The translations under genes were made by a program, and so were the position numbers. A stretch of DNA of 64,000 nucleotides from Ilumatobacteraceae bacterium (GTDB taxonomy: Bacteria; Actinomycetota; Acidimicrobiia; Acidimicrobiales; Ilumatobacteraceae), in the NCBI GenBank assembly GCA_017859395.1, contig JAFMNE010000004.1, forward strand, positions 1-64,000, read 5' to 3'. This document shows positions 28,363-37,642 of this stretch, piece by piece (positions within the stretch are counted from its first letter, which is position 1; every line of letters starts with the position of its first letter). Under the pieces are notes generated by a model. It was given only the letters and a program-made list of their open reading frames with translations. It was not told where the DNA came from and ran no database searches.

Positions 28363-28779
28363 TCAGGCGGGGGCAATCACGAACATCAGGTCACACTCGG
28401 TAGCAACCTCGCCGTTCACCAGCGCGCGGCCACTGCCCTTGCCCGCGCGTGTCGACAAACGGCCCATCGTGCACTCGAGCACAAGTTCATCGCCGGGGAC
28501 CACCTGGCGACGGAACCGTGCCGAGTCGATACCCCCGAACAGCGGCAGGCGCCCGGTGAAGCGTTCATCTGCGAGCACCGCCAACGCACCGACCTGAGCA
28601 ATGGCCTCGCACATCAGCACGCCGGGCAGCGTGGGCCGGCCGGGAAAATGCCCCGAGAAGAACCACTCGTCGCCGGTGAGACGCCACCGCCCCCGGGCGG
28701 ATTCACCCGGCACGATCTCGTCGATGTCGTCGACGAAAAGGAATGGCGGGCGATGGGGAAGGAGATCCTCGGGACGCAC
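28363..28779 (-). CDS. fabZ: 3-hydroxyacyl-ACP dehydratase (FabZ type)
   Basis: Hot-dog-fold dehydratase of 138 residues. The conserved LPHRPPFLFVDDI and the active-site helix GHFPGRPTLPGVLMCEA (His and Glu) are typical of FabZ. It completes the FAS-II cycle with the adjacent fabD-H-G-acpP-F. It is on the opposite strand, starting (GTG) 9 bp after trpA, so it is probably read as the last gene of the trp transcript while facing fabF. The enoyl reductase gene is not in the window. Confidence 0.95.
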   Translation of the reverse strand: MRPEDLLPHRPPFLFVDDIDEIVPGESARGRWRLTGDEWFFSGHFPGRPTLPGVLMCEAIAQVGALAVLADERFTGRLPLFGGIDSARFRRQVVPGDELVLECTMGRLSTRAGKGSGRALVNGEVATECDLMFVIAPA

Positions 28780-28788
28780 GACGCGATG

Positions 28789-29565
28789 CTAGGACACCGT
28801 GTCGATCGCAGCACGAACCTCGGCGACATAGTCACCCACTGCGTCGGGGCCGCTTTCCATCATGCGCCGCATCATCGATGCACCCTGAATCACCCCATCG
28901 GCCACGGCACAGGCCTGTGCTGCTTGCTCCGCATTCGACACGCCCACACCAACCAACACCGGCAACTCTGTGAGGGGTCGCAGACGGCTCGCCAGTTCGG
29001 TGGCTGTGGCTGCCAGCGATGCACGCTCTCCGGTGACGCCCAGCAGACCCACCGAGTAGACGAAACCGCGCGCGCGAGCGACCACCCGAGACAGGCGGTC
29101 GTCGTCAGCGGTGGGGGCCGCGAGCATCACGGTGGCCACACCGGCCGCATCGGCCGCATCACACCACTCCCCTGATTCCTCCAACGGAAGATCGGGCAGG
29201 ATGCAACCGGTCACCCCAACAGCAGCAAGCCGTTGAGCGAACCGGGTCGGACCATCGTGATGCACCAGGTTGTAGTAGGTCATCACTGCGAGAGGAACGT
29301 CAACGTCGAGATGCGGGACTTCTTCGATGACCGACTGCGGTGTTGCACCCGCATCTAGCGCGGCCTGCGAGGCCCGCTGAATAACCGGGCCGTCCATCAC
29401 CGGGTCGGAGAATGGCACGCCGATCTCGATGGCGTCGGCACCGTTGGCGGCACAGGCCCGAATGGCCTCTTGCCATCCGGGATACCCACCGGTGATGTAC
29501 GGCACAAGCAGATGTCGGCCGGCCGCTCGACGCTCGGCGAGCGACGAGGCAAGATCGAACGTCAT
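28789..29565 (-). CDS. trpA: Tryptophan synthase alpha subunit
   Basis: Cleaves indole-3-glycerol phosphate to indole, which is channelled to TrpB. 258-residue TIM barrel with LVPYITGGYPG, catalytic Glu in IEIGVPFSDPVMDGP and Asp/phosphate-loop VGVGVSNAEQ. Its ATG overlaps the trpB stop by one base. Followed 9 bp later by fabZ. Confidence 0.98.
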   Translation of the reverse strand: MTFDLASSLAERRAAGRHLLVPYITGGYPGWQEAIRACAANGADAIEIGVPFSDPVMDGPVIQRASQAALDAGATPQSVIEEVPHLDVDVPLAVMTYYNLVHHDGPTRFAQRLAAVGVTGCILPDLPLEESGEWCDAADAAGVATVMLAAPTADDDRLSRVVARARGFVYSVGLLGVTGERASLAATATELASRLRPLTELPVLVGVGVSNAEQAAQACAVADGVIQGASMMRRMMESGPDAVGDYVAEVRAAIDTVS

Positions 29566-30752
29566 CAGAGGCGATCCGCCATGACATCCATCATCTGGCC
29601 GACGTCTTTATCACCTCGGCCGGACATATTGATCAGGACCGTGGCGCCCTGCATCGATGGTGCCTCGCGTACCAGCCACGCAATCGCGTGGGCGGGTTCG
29701 AGCGCCGGGATGATGCCCTCAGTGCGGCTCAGCAGCGCAAATGCATCGATGACTTCGGCATCGGTGACGTTCGGGTATTCGGCTCGTCCGATGGAGGCCA
29801 GATGGGAATGCTCTGGGCCGACACCGGGATAGTCGAGGCCGGCGGAAATCGAGTGCGCTTCTTCGACCTGGCCATACTCGTCTTGCATCAGGTAGCTGCG
29901 CATGCCGTGCACCACTCCGGGCACACCTCGAGCGACCGCCGCGCCACCGGCTGGCTCGACCCCGACCAGACGGCTCCGCGTGTCGACAAAACCGGAGAAG
30001 ATGCCGATGGCATTCGACCCGCCACCCACGCAGGCTGCCACAACATCGGGAACATCACCCAAGAGGTCGATGCATTGGCTGTATGACTCATCGCCGATGA
30101 CCCGGTGGAACTGTCGCACCATGAATGGGTACGGATGCGGGCCCATCACCGAGCCCAGGCAGTAGTGGGTGTTGCCCACAGTGCCCACCCAGTCACGCAT
30201 GGCTTCGTTGACGGCGTCTTTCAGAGTACGGCTGCCGCTGTGCACCGCTTCGACTTCGGCGCCAAGAAGGCGCATACGAAACACGTTGAGTGCCTGGCGT
30301 TCCACATCGACCGCGCCCATGTACACCTTGCACTCCATGCCGAGCAGTGCTGCCGCTGTCGCGGATGCGACCCCGTGCTGACCAGCACCGGTTTCAGCGA
30401 CCAGACGGGTCTTGCCCATGCGGCGCGCCAAAAACGCCTGACCCAGCACATTGTTGATCTTGTGGGACCCGGTGTGGTTCAGATCTTCACGCTTCAACAG
30501 CACCCGCAGACCAAGTTCCGCACCGAGTCGATGACATTCGGTGATCGGTGATGGCCGACCGGCGTAGTCGCGCAGCATTGCATCAAGTTCGTTGCGCCAC
30601 ACCGGGTCGGCCCAGGCCTCATCAAACCCGCGCGCGAGTTCTTCACATGCCGGCACCAGAGTCTCAGGAACGAAACGTCCTCCGAACTCGCCGAACCGAC
30701 CCGTTGGGTCGGGTGCCGACATGTTGCTGACGGTCTCGGGGGTGATCGTCAT
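29565..30752 (-). CDS. trpB: Tryptophan synthase beta subunit
   Basis: PLP enzyme that joins indole and serine. 395 residues; PLP Lys in [26 protein letters not shown]-terminal block, [10 protein letters not shown] and GGGSNAIG phosphate-binding loops. The ATG at 30752 overlaps the trpF stop by 4 nt; a later ATG (MSAPDPTG) is possible. Confidence 0.98.
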   Translation of the reverse strand: MTITPETVSNMSAPDPTGRFGEFGGRFVPETLVPACEELARGFDEAWADPVWRNELDAMLRDYAGRPSPITECHRLGAELGLRVLLKREDLNHTGSHKINNVLGQAFLARRMGKTRLVAETGAGQHGVASATAAALLGMECKVYMGAVDVERQALNVFRMRLLGAEVEAVHSGSRTLKDAVNEAMRDWVGTVGNTHYCLGSVMGPHPYPFMVRQFHRVIGDESYSQCIDLLGDVPDVVAACVGGGSNAIGIFSGFVDTRSRLVGVEPAGGAAVARGVPGVVHGMRSYLMQDEYGQVEEAHSISAGLDYPGVGPEHSHLASIGRAEYPNVTDAEVIDAFALLSRTEGIIPALEPAHAIAWLVREAPSMQGATVLINMSGRGDKDVGQMMDVMADRL

Positions 30753-31417
30753 TCGTCCTCCCAGTCATAGGGCAGTTCATCAGCCCCGAGGTAGGGCCGC
30801 GGAGATGCTGCTCGTGCGTTCTGAATGAATCTTCTCACCTTCGACGCGTCCTTGCGACCCGGAGCCTCTTCAACTCCGCTCGACACGTCGACACCCCACG
30901 GCTCGACCGTTGAGACCGCATCGCCAACGTTGTCCGGCGTGAGCCCACCGGCGAGGATCAGGCGCACGCCGGAGGGGACATCGGCGGTGACATGCCAGTC
31001 AAACACCTTGCCGCTTCCCGGCGACGGCGCGTCGACGAGCACCAAATCGGTATGGAATCGGTTTGCGGCGACCAAATGGGGCGAATCAGCCCCGAACGCC
31101 TTAATGACATATCGCACACCATGCGCCGGGCCATTGGCCACAACCTCTGCCACCTGCTCAGGGGTTTCCGAACCGTGTAGTTGCACGGCGCGCACCCCGG
31201 CTTGATCGGCGATATCGAGCAGGCGACCGGGCAATTCGTCACGGAAGACCCCCACGGTCAGGGTTTCGGCCGGCAGGCGACGCGTGATGTCATAGACGCG
31301 ACGCGGCGCAACCTGCCGAGGTGAGGGCGCGAAAATAAACCCGACCGCGTCGGCTCCCATCGCGACGGCGAGCAAGGCATCGTCTTCGCTCGTGATACCG
31401 CAGATCTTGACGAACAC
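30749..31417 (-). CDS. trpF: Phosphoribosylanthranilate isomerase
   Basis: Amadori isomerisation step of Trp synthesis; TIM barrel of 222 residues. Catalytic Cys in [17 protein letters not shown], the VQLHGSE motif and the phosphate loop [10 protein letters not shown]. Many Actinobacteria lack trpF and use the dual-function PriA instead, so a dedicated TrpF is worth noting. Separated by 48 bp from trpC. Confidence 0.96.
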   Translation of the reverse strand: MFVKICGITSEDDALLAVAMGADAVGFIFAPSPRQVAPRRVYDITRRLPAETLTVGVFRDELPGRLLDIADQAGVRAVQLHGSETPEQVAEVVANGPAHGVRYVIKAFGADSPHLVAANRFHTDLVLVDAPSPGSGKVFDWHVTADVPSGVRLILAGGLTPDNVGDAVSTVEPWGVDVSSGVEEAPGRKDASKVRRFIQNARAASPRPYLGADELPYDWEDE

Positions 31418-31465
31418 GGTCCGAAACTACCCGGCCACACCCGTGCCCCGTCGGCATCGTCGATG

Positions 31466-32251
31466 TCAGGCGTGCACCAACGCGGCAACCGCTGCCGCCG
31501 GGTCTCCAGAGGTCACCAACGACTCCCCGACCAGGACCGCGTGATACCCCGCGGTGCGCAACGCTGCAGCGTCGTCCGGCCCCCGGATACCCGACTCGGC
31601 AACCCGCACAACGTCGGGTGGCATTGCCGCTCCCATCCGCAGCGCGCGGGCATGATCCACCTCAAAGGTCACCAAGTCGCGTTGGTTCACACCGATGAGC
31701 GTCGCACCGACACCGAGCGCGATGTCGAGTTCGGCTTCATCGTGCACTTCGACCAGCACATCGAGGCCGATCGAGGTGGCTGCACCATGCAATTGCGCGA
31801 GCTCATCCGCCGCTAAAGCCGCCGCGATCAACAGCACACAGTCGGCGCCCATCAACGCAGCATCGGCGATATCGGCCAGGCACACCGTGAAGTCCTTGCG
31901 GAGCACTGGTAGCGGGACCGCCCCGCGGGCCGCGCGGAGATCGTCGGCGGAGCCGCCAAAGAAATTCTCATCGGTCAACACCGACAGGCATGCGGCGCCA
32001 CCAGTGGCGTACTGGGTGGCGAGCACCGCCGGGTCGAGCCCAGCGAACAAATCGCCTTTCGACGGTGATCGCCGCTTGACCTCAGAGATCACAGCCAAAC
32101 GGTTCCCGACGACGGCATCGGTGAGCGCCCGCGCAAAGCCACGCGGCGCAGCGACCGCGTGGGCCTCGGCCAACAGGGCGTCGACGTCACGGTGATCAGC
32201 CGCGGCCGCGGCCCGGTGCGCGTCGAGGATGCGGTCGAGGTAGGTGCCCAT
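31466..32251 (-). CDS. trpC: Indole-3-glycerol phosphate synthase
   Basis: Ring closure to indole-3-glycerol phosphate. TIM barrel; VISEVKRRSPSKG (catalytic Lys), VLRKDF, LLIAAAL, VGVNQRDL and AESGI motifs are visible. The ATG at 32251 (MGTYLDRIL) gives 261 residues and lies 4 nt beyond the glyS stop; a longer reading to 32299 would overlap glyS. Confidence 0.97.
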   Translation of the reverse strand: MGTYLDRILDAHRAAAAADHRDVDALLAEAHAVAAPRGFARALTDAVVGNRLAVISEVKRRSPSKGDLFAGLDPAVLATQYATGGAACLSVLTDENFFGGSADDLRAARGAVPLPVLRKDFTVCLADIADAALMGADCVLLIAAALAADELAQLHGAATSIGLDVLVEVHDEAELDIALGVGATLIGVNQRDLVTFEVDHARALRMGAAMPPDVVRVAESGIRGPDDAAALRTAGYHAVLVGESLVTSGDPAAAVAALVHA

Positions 32252-32255
32252 CGGA

Positions 32256-33566
32256 TCAGAATCCGAGGCGCTGCGACACCGTGGCGATGAGGTCGGCAAT
32301 CGGTACCCGCACCTGCTCCATCGTGTCGCGGTCGCGCACGGTCACCGCGTCATCCTCGAGGGAGTCGAAATCGACGGTGACGCACAACGGCGTGCCGATC
32401 TCGTCTTGGCGGCGGTACCGGCGTCCAATTGCCTGGGTCTCGTCGTAGTCGACCATGTAACGCTCGGCGAGCAACGCGCGTACCTTCTGCGCCAGCGGCA
32501 CGAGTGTGTCTTTCTTGGACAGCGGAAGCACTGCCACCTTGTACGGCGCGAGACGCGGGTGCAACCGCAGTACGGTGCGTTCCTCGTCGTTCACCGTCTC
32601 GGTGTCGTATGCCGCGAGAAGGAACGCTGCCATCGTGCGCGTCGCGCCAGCTGCGGGTTCGATGACATGCGGCACGTAGCGTTCGTTCGCTGCCTGATCG
32701 AAGAAGTCGAGGCGTTCGCCGGAATGCTGCGAGTGCTGGGTGAGGTCGTAATCGGTGCGCTGAGCGATGCCCTCAAGCTCATCCCACCCCCATGGGAACA
32801 AGAACTCCACATCGGCGGTGCCGGTCGAATAGTGCGACAATTCATCGTCGTCGTGGGCCCTCAGCCGCAACATGTCGGCAGGAATGCCGAGATCGCGATA
32901 CCACTCCAACCGATGCTGGCACCAGTACTCGTACCAGCCGGGGCCGTCCGCCGGGGGAACGAAGAACTCGAGTTCCATCTGTTCGAACTCGCGCGTTCGA
33001 AAGATCCAGTTCTGCGGGGTGATCTCATTACGAAACGACTTGCCGACCTGAGCAATTCCGAATGGCGGCTTTTTCCGGCTGGTCTGCAGAACATTCGCAA
33101 AGTTGGTGAACATACCCTGGGCCGTCTCGGGGCGCAGATACGCATCAGCACCTGCATCCGCAACCGGCCCAGCCTGAGTTTTGAACATCAAATTGAACTG
33201 ACGGGCCTCGGTGAACGACCCCCGAGTGCCGCAGGAGGGGCACACATCAGGGTCGTCCAGCTTGTCCTGCCGGTGACGCGTCTTGCACTGGGTGCAGTCG
33301 ACGAGTGGATCCGTGAAGTTCGCGAGATGGCCCGACGCTTCCCAGACCTGTGGCGGGCCGAGAATTGCTGCATCGATCAGCACAACATCATCGCGTTGCT
33401 GCACCATCGCGCGCACCCAGGCGTCTTTCACGTTGCGCAACAGCAATGAGCCGAGTGGACCGAAGTCATACGTCGAACGGAAACCGCCATAGATCTCCGC
33501 GGACGGATACACGAACCCGCGGCGTTTGCAGAGGTTGACAATCTGATCGAGCTCGGTAGCCGGCAT
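32256..33566 (-). CDS. glyS: Glycyl-tRNA synthetase, single-chain (alpha2) type
   Basis: Class II synthetase of 436 residues. Seen: CKRRGFVYPSAEIYGG, a zinc-binding insertion with two CxxC pairs (CTQC, CPSC), motif 2 FGIAQVGKSFRNEI followed by REFEQMELEFF, and motif 3-like AAGATRTMAAFL. Length and zinc insertion match the eukaryote/archaeal-like bacterial type, not the GlyQ/GlyS tetramer. Leads the trpC-F-B-A strand. Confidence 0.97.
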   Translation of the reverse strand: MPATELDQIVNLCKRRGFVYPSAEIYGGFRSTYDFGPLGSLLLRNVKDAWVRAMVQQRDDVVLIDAAILGPPQVWEASGHLANFTDPLVDCTQCKTRHRQDKLDDPDVCPSCGTRGSFTEARQFNLMFKTQAGPVADAGADAYLRPETAQGMFTNFANVLQTSRKKPPFGIAQVGKSFRNEITPQNWIFRTREFEQMELEFFVPPADGPGWYEYWCQHRLEWYRDLGIPADMLRLRAHDDDELSHYSTGTADVEFLFPWGWDELEGIAQRTDYDLTQHSQHSGERLDFFDQAANERYVPHVIEPAAGATRTMAAFLLAAYDTETVNDEERTVLRLHPRLAPYKVAVLPLSKKDTLVPLAQKVRALLAERYMVDYDETQAIGRRYRRQDEIGTPLCVTVDFDSLEDDAVTVRDRDTMEQVRVPIADLIATVSQRLGF

Positions 33567-33625
33567 GGTCCACAGGTTACGAGCACAAGTTCAGGAGCGA
33601 CCCGATCGCCACCGCACCCTCATAC

Positions 33626-34357
33626 CTATCCCCTGCCCTCGAAAGCCGAGCTCGCCTTGAGGCGCCGCTCAATGTGGTGTTCCATCGCTCGGGTGGCAAG
33701 AGCTGCGACCTCATGTGTTGCTGAGGTTGCGTCAGCATCGAGGGCGGCACGAAGCCGACCGCCGAGAATGTCGCGCATAATCGCCAAGGCATCAGCCGAC
33801 ACGGCCACCCCGCTTCGGCAGTTCCGGCACAGCGTGCCGCCTTCATCGAGATCGAAGGCCACCAACTGCACCTCATCGGTCGTCGCGCCACAGCGCACGC
33901 ACCCGTCGAGCACCGGCTCGAGACCCGCAGCCGACAGCAGTTTCCAGTAAAACGCCGGAATGTTGAGTACCGCTGGGCGCTCGGCGATGGTGCGCAGCAC
34001 ACCGACCAACATGGCAAACAGACGGGGGTCGGGTTCGCGTTCGAGACTCAGCTGGTCAGCAGCCTCCACCGCTGCCATGCCTTGGGCCGCACGGTCAAGA
34101 TCGCCAAGCAGCGCCGCCAGCGGGTCGACCGACTCCGCCTGGGACACGATGTCGAGGTTGCGACCACGGCGCAACAGAACCTGCACGTGGCTCATCGGCT
34201 CCAGCCGCGCACCGAATTTCGAGCGTGTGCGACGCACCCCTTTTGCAACCGCACGGACTTTGCCGTGGCGTTCGGTGAGCAACACCACGATTCGATCCGA
34301 TTCCGCTAGTCGGTAGGTGCGCAGCACCACCGCCTCATCGCGATACAGCTCGCTCAC
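33626..34357 (-). CDS. recO: DNA repair protein RecO
   Basis: Mediator that loads RecA with RecF/RecR. 243 residues: N-terminal OB fold (DEAVVLRTYRLAESDRIVVLLT, VAKGVRRTRSKFGARLEP), helical middle, and a zinc site with CVRCG and CRNC. Overlaps the NgBR-like gene by 4 nt (ATGA), so the two are probably co-translated. In mycobacteria recO is adjacent to the decaprenyl diphosphate synthase gene. Confidence 0.96.
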   Translation of the reverse strand: MSELYRDEAVVLRTYRLAESDRIVVLLTERHGKVRAVAKGVRRTRSKFGARLEPMSHVQVLLRRGRNLDIVSQAESVDPLAALLGDLDRAAQGMAAVEAADQLSLEREPDPRLFAMLVGVLRTIAERPAVLNIPAFYWKLLSAAGLEPVLDGCVRCGATTDEVQLVAFDLDEGGTLCRNCRSGVAVSADALAIMRDILGGRLRAALDADATSATHEVAALATRAMEHHIERRLKASSAFEGRG

Positions 34358-34899
34358 GCGTCGAGACCGCCGAAGCGACGCCGACGGCCGGCGAACTCGG
34401 CGAGGGCCACCTCGATGTCGTCAGCAGACAACTCTTGCCACCCGGTTGACCGAAAGACCAACTCGCTGTAGGCCAGTTCCCACACCAATGACGGGGGGAG
34501 GCGATCGTCGGACCCGAGGATGAGCACCAGGTCAGGCTCGCAGTCGGCAGGCTCGTAGAGGCTGGCCGCGATCGACGCTTCGTTGACCGGCCCCTCGCCG
34601 ATCCGTCGCATCGCCGCAGCGAAACTCTCCCGGCCATCGCTGATCGGGTCGACGATCACCGTCGATAGCGACCCTGATGCAACCCGGCGGGTGTCCCTGG
34701 TCGCCTCGCCGGTGCGGGGCCGCAGGGTGAGCCACACGATCCCGTTGCGTTCACACACGGCGAGAAGGTCGTCGACACGTTCCTGCCAAGCGTCAACATC
34801 GAGATCGACCCACTCCCCGACCGTGCCGGCGACCACGAGCACATGGCGAATATCAGGATGCACCCACGGAGTTGCGATCGAGCCAGAGATATCGCTCAC
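34354..34899 (-). CDS. NgBR/Nus1-like non-catalytic cis-prenyltransferase subunit (candidate)
   Basis: 181 residues with clear similarity to cis-prenyltransferases at both ends, but the catalytic centre is gone. IRHVLVVAGTVGEWV aligns with the HVxxxMDGNGRWA motif, placing Ala24 where the Mg-binding Asp should be. Near the C-terminus DLVLILGSDDR, W140 and AYSELVF (Glu146, equivalent to E. coli UppS Glu213) are kept, and the chain ends RRRRFGGLDA with an RxG motif (Arg175-Gly177). This pattern matches eukaryotic NgBR/Nus1 subunits (DLVLKFG, LTEIV, RLGK). The GTG at 34899 is preferred; an in-frame start at 34983 adds a low-complexity basic leader. Divergent from uppS, coupled to recO. Confidence 0.8.
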   Translation of the reverse strand: MSDISGSIATPWVHPDIRHVLVVAGTVGEWVDLDVDAWQERVDDLLAVCERNGIVWLTLRPRTGEATRDTRRVASGSLSTVIVDPISDGRESFAAAMRRIGEGPVNEASIAASLYEPADCEPDLVLILGSDDRLPPSLVWELAYSELVFRSTGWQELSADDIEVALAEFAGRRRRFGGLDA

Positions 34900-35006
34900 C
34901 CCTCCATCGTGCCACGGCCAGCGGGACCCATGGGGTCTACTGCGCTCTCGCCCTAACACTCCGCGATGCGCCACCGCCGTCATGCGCTGTCGCTAACGTC
35001 GGCGGC

Positions 35007-35675
35007 GTGGCAAGCAGCGGCAAGCTCCATGTGGCATGCATCATGGACGGCAACGGTCGATGGGCAAACCGGCGCGGCCTGGAGCGCACCGAGGGCCACT
35101 CCGCTGGAGAGGAGAACTTGGCCAGGGTGGTGCGGGCCGCGGTGGCACGCGACATCGGCTGGCTGACCGTGTTCGGATTCTCGACAGAGAACTGGATCCG
35201 GCCCCGTGCAGAGGTACGCCACATTCTTGGCCTCCACGAGAAGTTGTTCGGCCGGGTGGCTGAATTGAATGAAAACAATGTCCGGATCCGCTGGATCGGG
35301 CGGCCCTTCGATGCACCCGAAGCTCGCACCCCACGATATGTGCAGCGCGCAATTCGCCGCGCAATTGCCGACACCGCCGAGAACACCGGCATGGTGCTCA
35401 CCGTCGCCTTCGACTACGGGGGGCGCGCAGAGTTGATGGATGCCGTGCGTGCTGCGCGGGCCGACGACGGACAAGTGACACCCGAGGGCATTCAGCGGCA
35501 TCTCTACGATCCCGACCTGCCGCCGGTGGACGTGCTCGTGCGCACCAGCGGCGAGCGGCGGGTGTCGAACTTCATGCTGTGGCAAAGCGCTGGTGCGGCC
35601 ATCCACTTTGCCGATGCCCCGTGGCCCGACTACTCACCAGCCGACCTCGATGCGGCCATCGCACTGGTGCGATGA
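35007..35675 (+). CDS. uppS: Isoprenyl (undecaprenyl/decaprenyl) diphosphate synthase, catalytic subunit
   Basis: Condenses isopentenyl diphosphate in cis to make the polyprenyl carrier for cell-wall synthesis. MDGNGRWA (Asp14), GFSTENW, FDYGGRAELMDAV and RTSGERR (Arg179, Arg185) are all present, so the substrate-binding core looks active. Two features are missing: the Glu of the AYAEL motif is Ala198 (SAGAAIHF), and the protein stops at DLDAAIALVR without the C-terminal RRFGG. In homodimeric UppS both are needed. Both are present in the divergent partner at 34354-34899. GTG start at 35007; 222 residues; ATGA overlap with dinG. Confidence 0.93.
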   Translation: MASSGKLHVACIMDGNGRWANRRGLERTEGHSAGEENLARVVRAAVARDIGWLTVFGFSTENWIRPRAEVRHILGLHEKLFGRVAELNENNVRIRWIGRPFDAPEARTPRYVQRAIRRAIADTAENTGMVLTVAFDYGGRAELMDAVRAARADDGQVTPEGIQRHLYDPDLPPVDVLVRTSGERRVSNFMLWQSAGAAIHFADAPWPDYSPADLDAAIALVR

Positions 35676-37588
35676 CCGACCGCGACTCAGTTCTGTCCGC
35701 CCTCGACGCGGTGACCGCGTCGATCGATGGCGCAGAGCACCGCGCTGGCCAGCGCGAAATGGCCGAACTTGTTGCCACCGCTATTGCCCGTCGTCGACAC
35801 CTGGTGGTGCAAGCCGGCACCGGCACCGGCAAGACACTCGCCTACGTCGTGCCGGCGGTTATGAGCGGTGTGACGACCGTTGTCGCCACCGCGACAAAGG
35901 CGCTGCAGGATCAGTTGGCCACCAAAGACCTTCCCCTTGTCGCTGCCACCTTGGACAGCATTCGTCCTGAACCGATGCGGTGGGCGGTATTGAAGGGGAG
36001 GTCGAACTATCTGTGTCGTCAGCGCCTCGACGAGCACACCGCTGGCGATCAAGCCACCATCGACGGTGTCGATACCAGCGCCGACCAGATCGGGCGCATA
36101 TCGGCGTGGGCAGATACCACCGACAGCGGCGATCTTGCCGATCTCGACTGGAACGTGGATGCTGCGGTCCGCGATGCCGTCACGGTTGGGCCCGACGAGT
36201 GCCCGGGGGCGCATCGTTGCCCACGTGGAGACGACTGCTTTGCCGAACGCGCGCGCGACCGGGCGGCGGGCGCCGAGGTCATCGTCGTCAACACCCATCT
36301 ATATGGCCTCGACATTGCAGCCGACGGCCAGATACTTCCCGACCATGAGCTCGTGGTGTTCGATGAGGCCCACGTGGTCGAAGACATCATGAGCGACACC
36401 GTCGGCATCCAGTTGGCCCCGGGGAGGTTCGTCGCGGTCGCAGCAGCGGTGCGCGCTGTCATTGCCGACAACGCCCTCGATCGTGGCCTGCTCAGCGTGG
36501 TAGCCGACCTGTCCGCGGTGCTCGATAGCACCCCCTCCGAACGTCTGAGCACGCCACTACCCGATCACATCAGCGAGGTCCTCGCCACTGCCCGTGGCAC
36601 CTTGACCCGCGCCGGGGAGGCCATCGACCAGATCCGCTCTGACGACGTCGGCGTGCAACAAAAGCGTCTACGCGCTCAGGTGATGCTGCTGCGCAGTATC
36701 GACATGATCGATATTGCATTAACCGCGGGCGAGAATCGCGTGGCGTTCATCGCTGGTGCTCCCGGTGCCCGTCGCCTCGAGATCGCTCCCCTTGATGTCG
36801 GCCCGACACTGCGCACCGGGGTGTGGGAACGCCGAACCGCCGTTCTCACGTCAGCGACCGTGCCCGCCAATCTGACTACGCGGATCGGCCTCACCGCCAC
36901 GGTACTGGGCGACAATGACACCAGCACCCGTGTCGACGCCGCCGATGTTGGCAGTCCATTCGACTATGGCGAGCAGGCCTTGCTGTATTGCGCCATGCAT
37001 CTGCCGCCTCCGAATGCCGACAATTTCCGTTCAGCCAGCCATGACGAAATGGCCGACTTGATCACCGCAGCCGGCGGACGAACGCTCGCACTGTTCACCT
37101 CATGGGCGGCGATGGACGCAGCAGCCGATGCACTGCGTGACCGCATCGAGGTCCCCCTACTGACCCAACGAGACCTGCCCAAGGCGGCCCTCCTGCGCCG
37201 CTTTGCAGACGATGAGGGCACCACCTTGCTCGCCACTGCCGGCCTGTTCCAGGGAGTGGACGTCCCCGGTCGTACATTGTCTCTGGTCATCATCGATCGG
37301 ATCCCCTTCCCCCGCCCAGATGACCCATTGCTGGGTGCGCGCCGCGACCTACTTGGGCCAAGTGCATTCCGTGAGATCGATCTTCCTCGGGCCGCCACAA
37401 TGTTGGCCCAGGCCACCGGACGCCTCATCCGCTCCGCGGATGACCGGGGGGTCGTGGCTGTGCTCGACCGCCGTCTCGGCGCCGCCAAATATCGCTGGGA
37501 CATCATCTCGGCGCTGCCTCCTATGCGCCGCACTCGCGACCGCGACGAGGTGCTGGCCACGTTGGCCAACATCTCATCAAGTGCCTAA
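35672..37588 (+). CDS. DinG-family ATP-dependent DNA helicase
   Basis: XPD/DinG-like superfamily 2 helicase of 638 residues. Walker A QAGTGTGKTLAY, motif Ia TATKALQDQL, DEAH box VFDEAHVV, C-terminal motifs ATAGLFQGVDVPG and AQATGRLIRS. Four Cys (NYLCRQR; ECPGAHRCPRGDDC) sit where the iron-sulfur cluster of DinG/XPD lies. The ATG at 35672 overlaps the uppS stop. Likely role is resolving R-loops or unusual DNA structures. Confidence 0.92.
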   Translation: MTDRDSVLSALDAVTASIDGAEHRAGQREMAELVATAIARRRHLVVQAGTGTGKTLAYVVPAVMSGVTTVVATATKALQDQLATKDLPLVAATLDSIRPEPMRWAVLKGRSNYLCRQRLDEHTAGDQATIDGVDTSADQIGRISAWADTTDSGDLADLDWNVDAAVRDAVTVGPDECPGAHRCPRGDDCFAERARDRAAGAEVIVVNTHLYGLDIAADGQILPDHELVVFDEAHVVEDIMSDTVGIQLAPGRFVAVAAAVRAVIADNALDRGLLSVVADLSAVLDSTPSERLSTPLPDHISEVLATARGTLTRAGEAIDQIRSDDVGVQQKRLRAQVMLLRSIDMIDIALTAGENRVAFIAGAPGARRLEIAPLDVGPTLRTGVWERRTAVLTSATVPANLTTRIGLTATVLGDNDTSTRVDAADVGSPFDYGEQALLYCAMHLPPPNADNFRSASHDEMADLITAAGGRTLALFTSWAAMDAAADALRDRIEVPLLTQRDLPKAALLRRFADDEGTTLLATAGLFQGVDVPGRTLSLVIIDRIPFPRPDDPLLGARRDLLGPSAFREIDLPRAATMLAQATGRLIRSADDRGVVAVLDRRLGAAKYRWDIISALPPMRRTRDRDEVLATLANISSSA

Positions 37589-37642
37589 CCGGACTTCATA
37601 GTCGGCATCTGGGTCGCACAGGGGGCGCGCTACGGTCACGGC

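Noticed and set aside
34354-34899. Possibility that the pseudo-prenyltransferase is a decaying pseudogene of uppS
   Set aside because: The frame is intact, coupled to recO, and the residues kept and lost are complementary to the other UppS rather than random.
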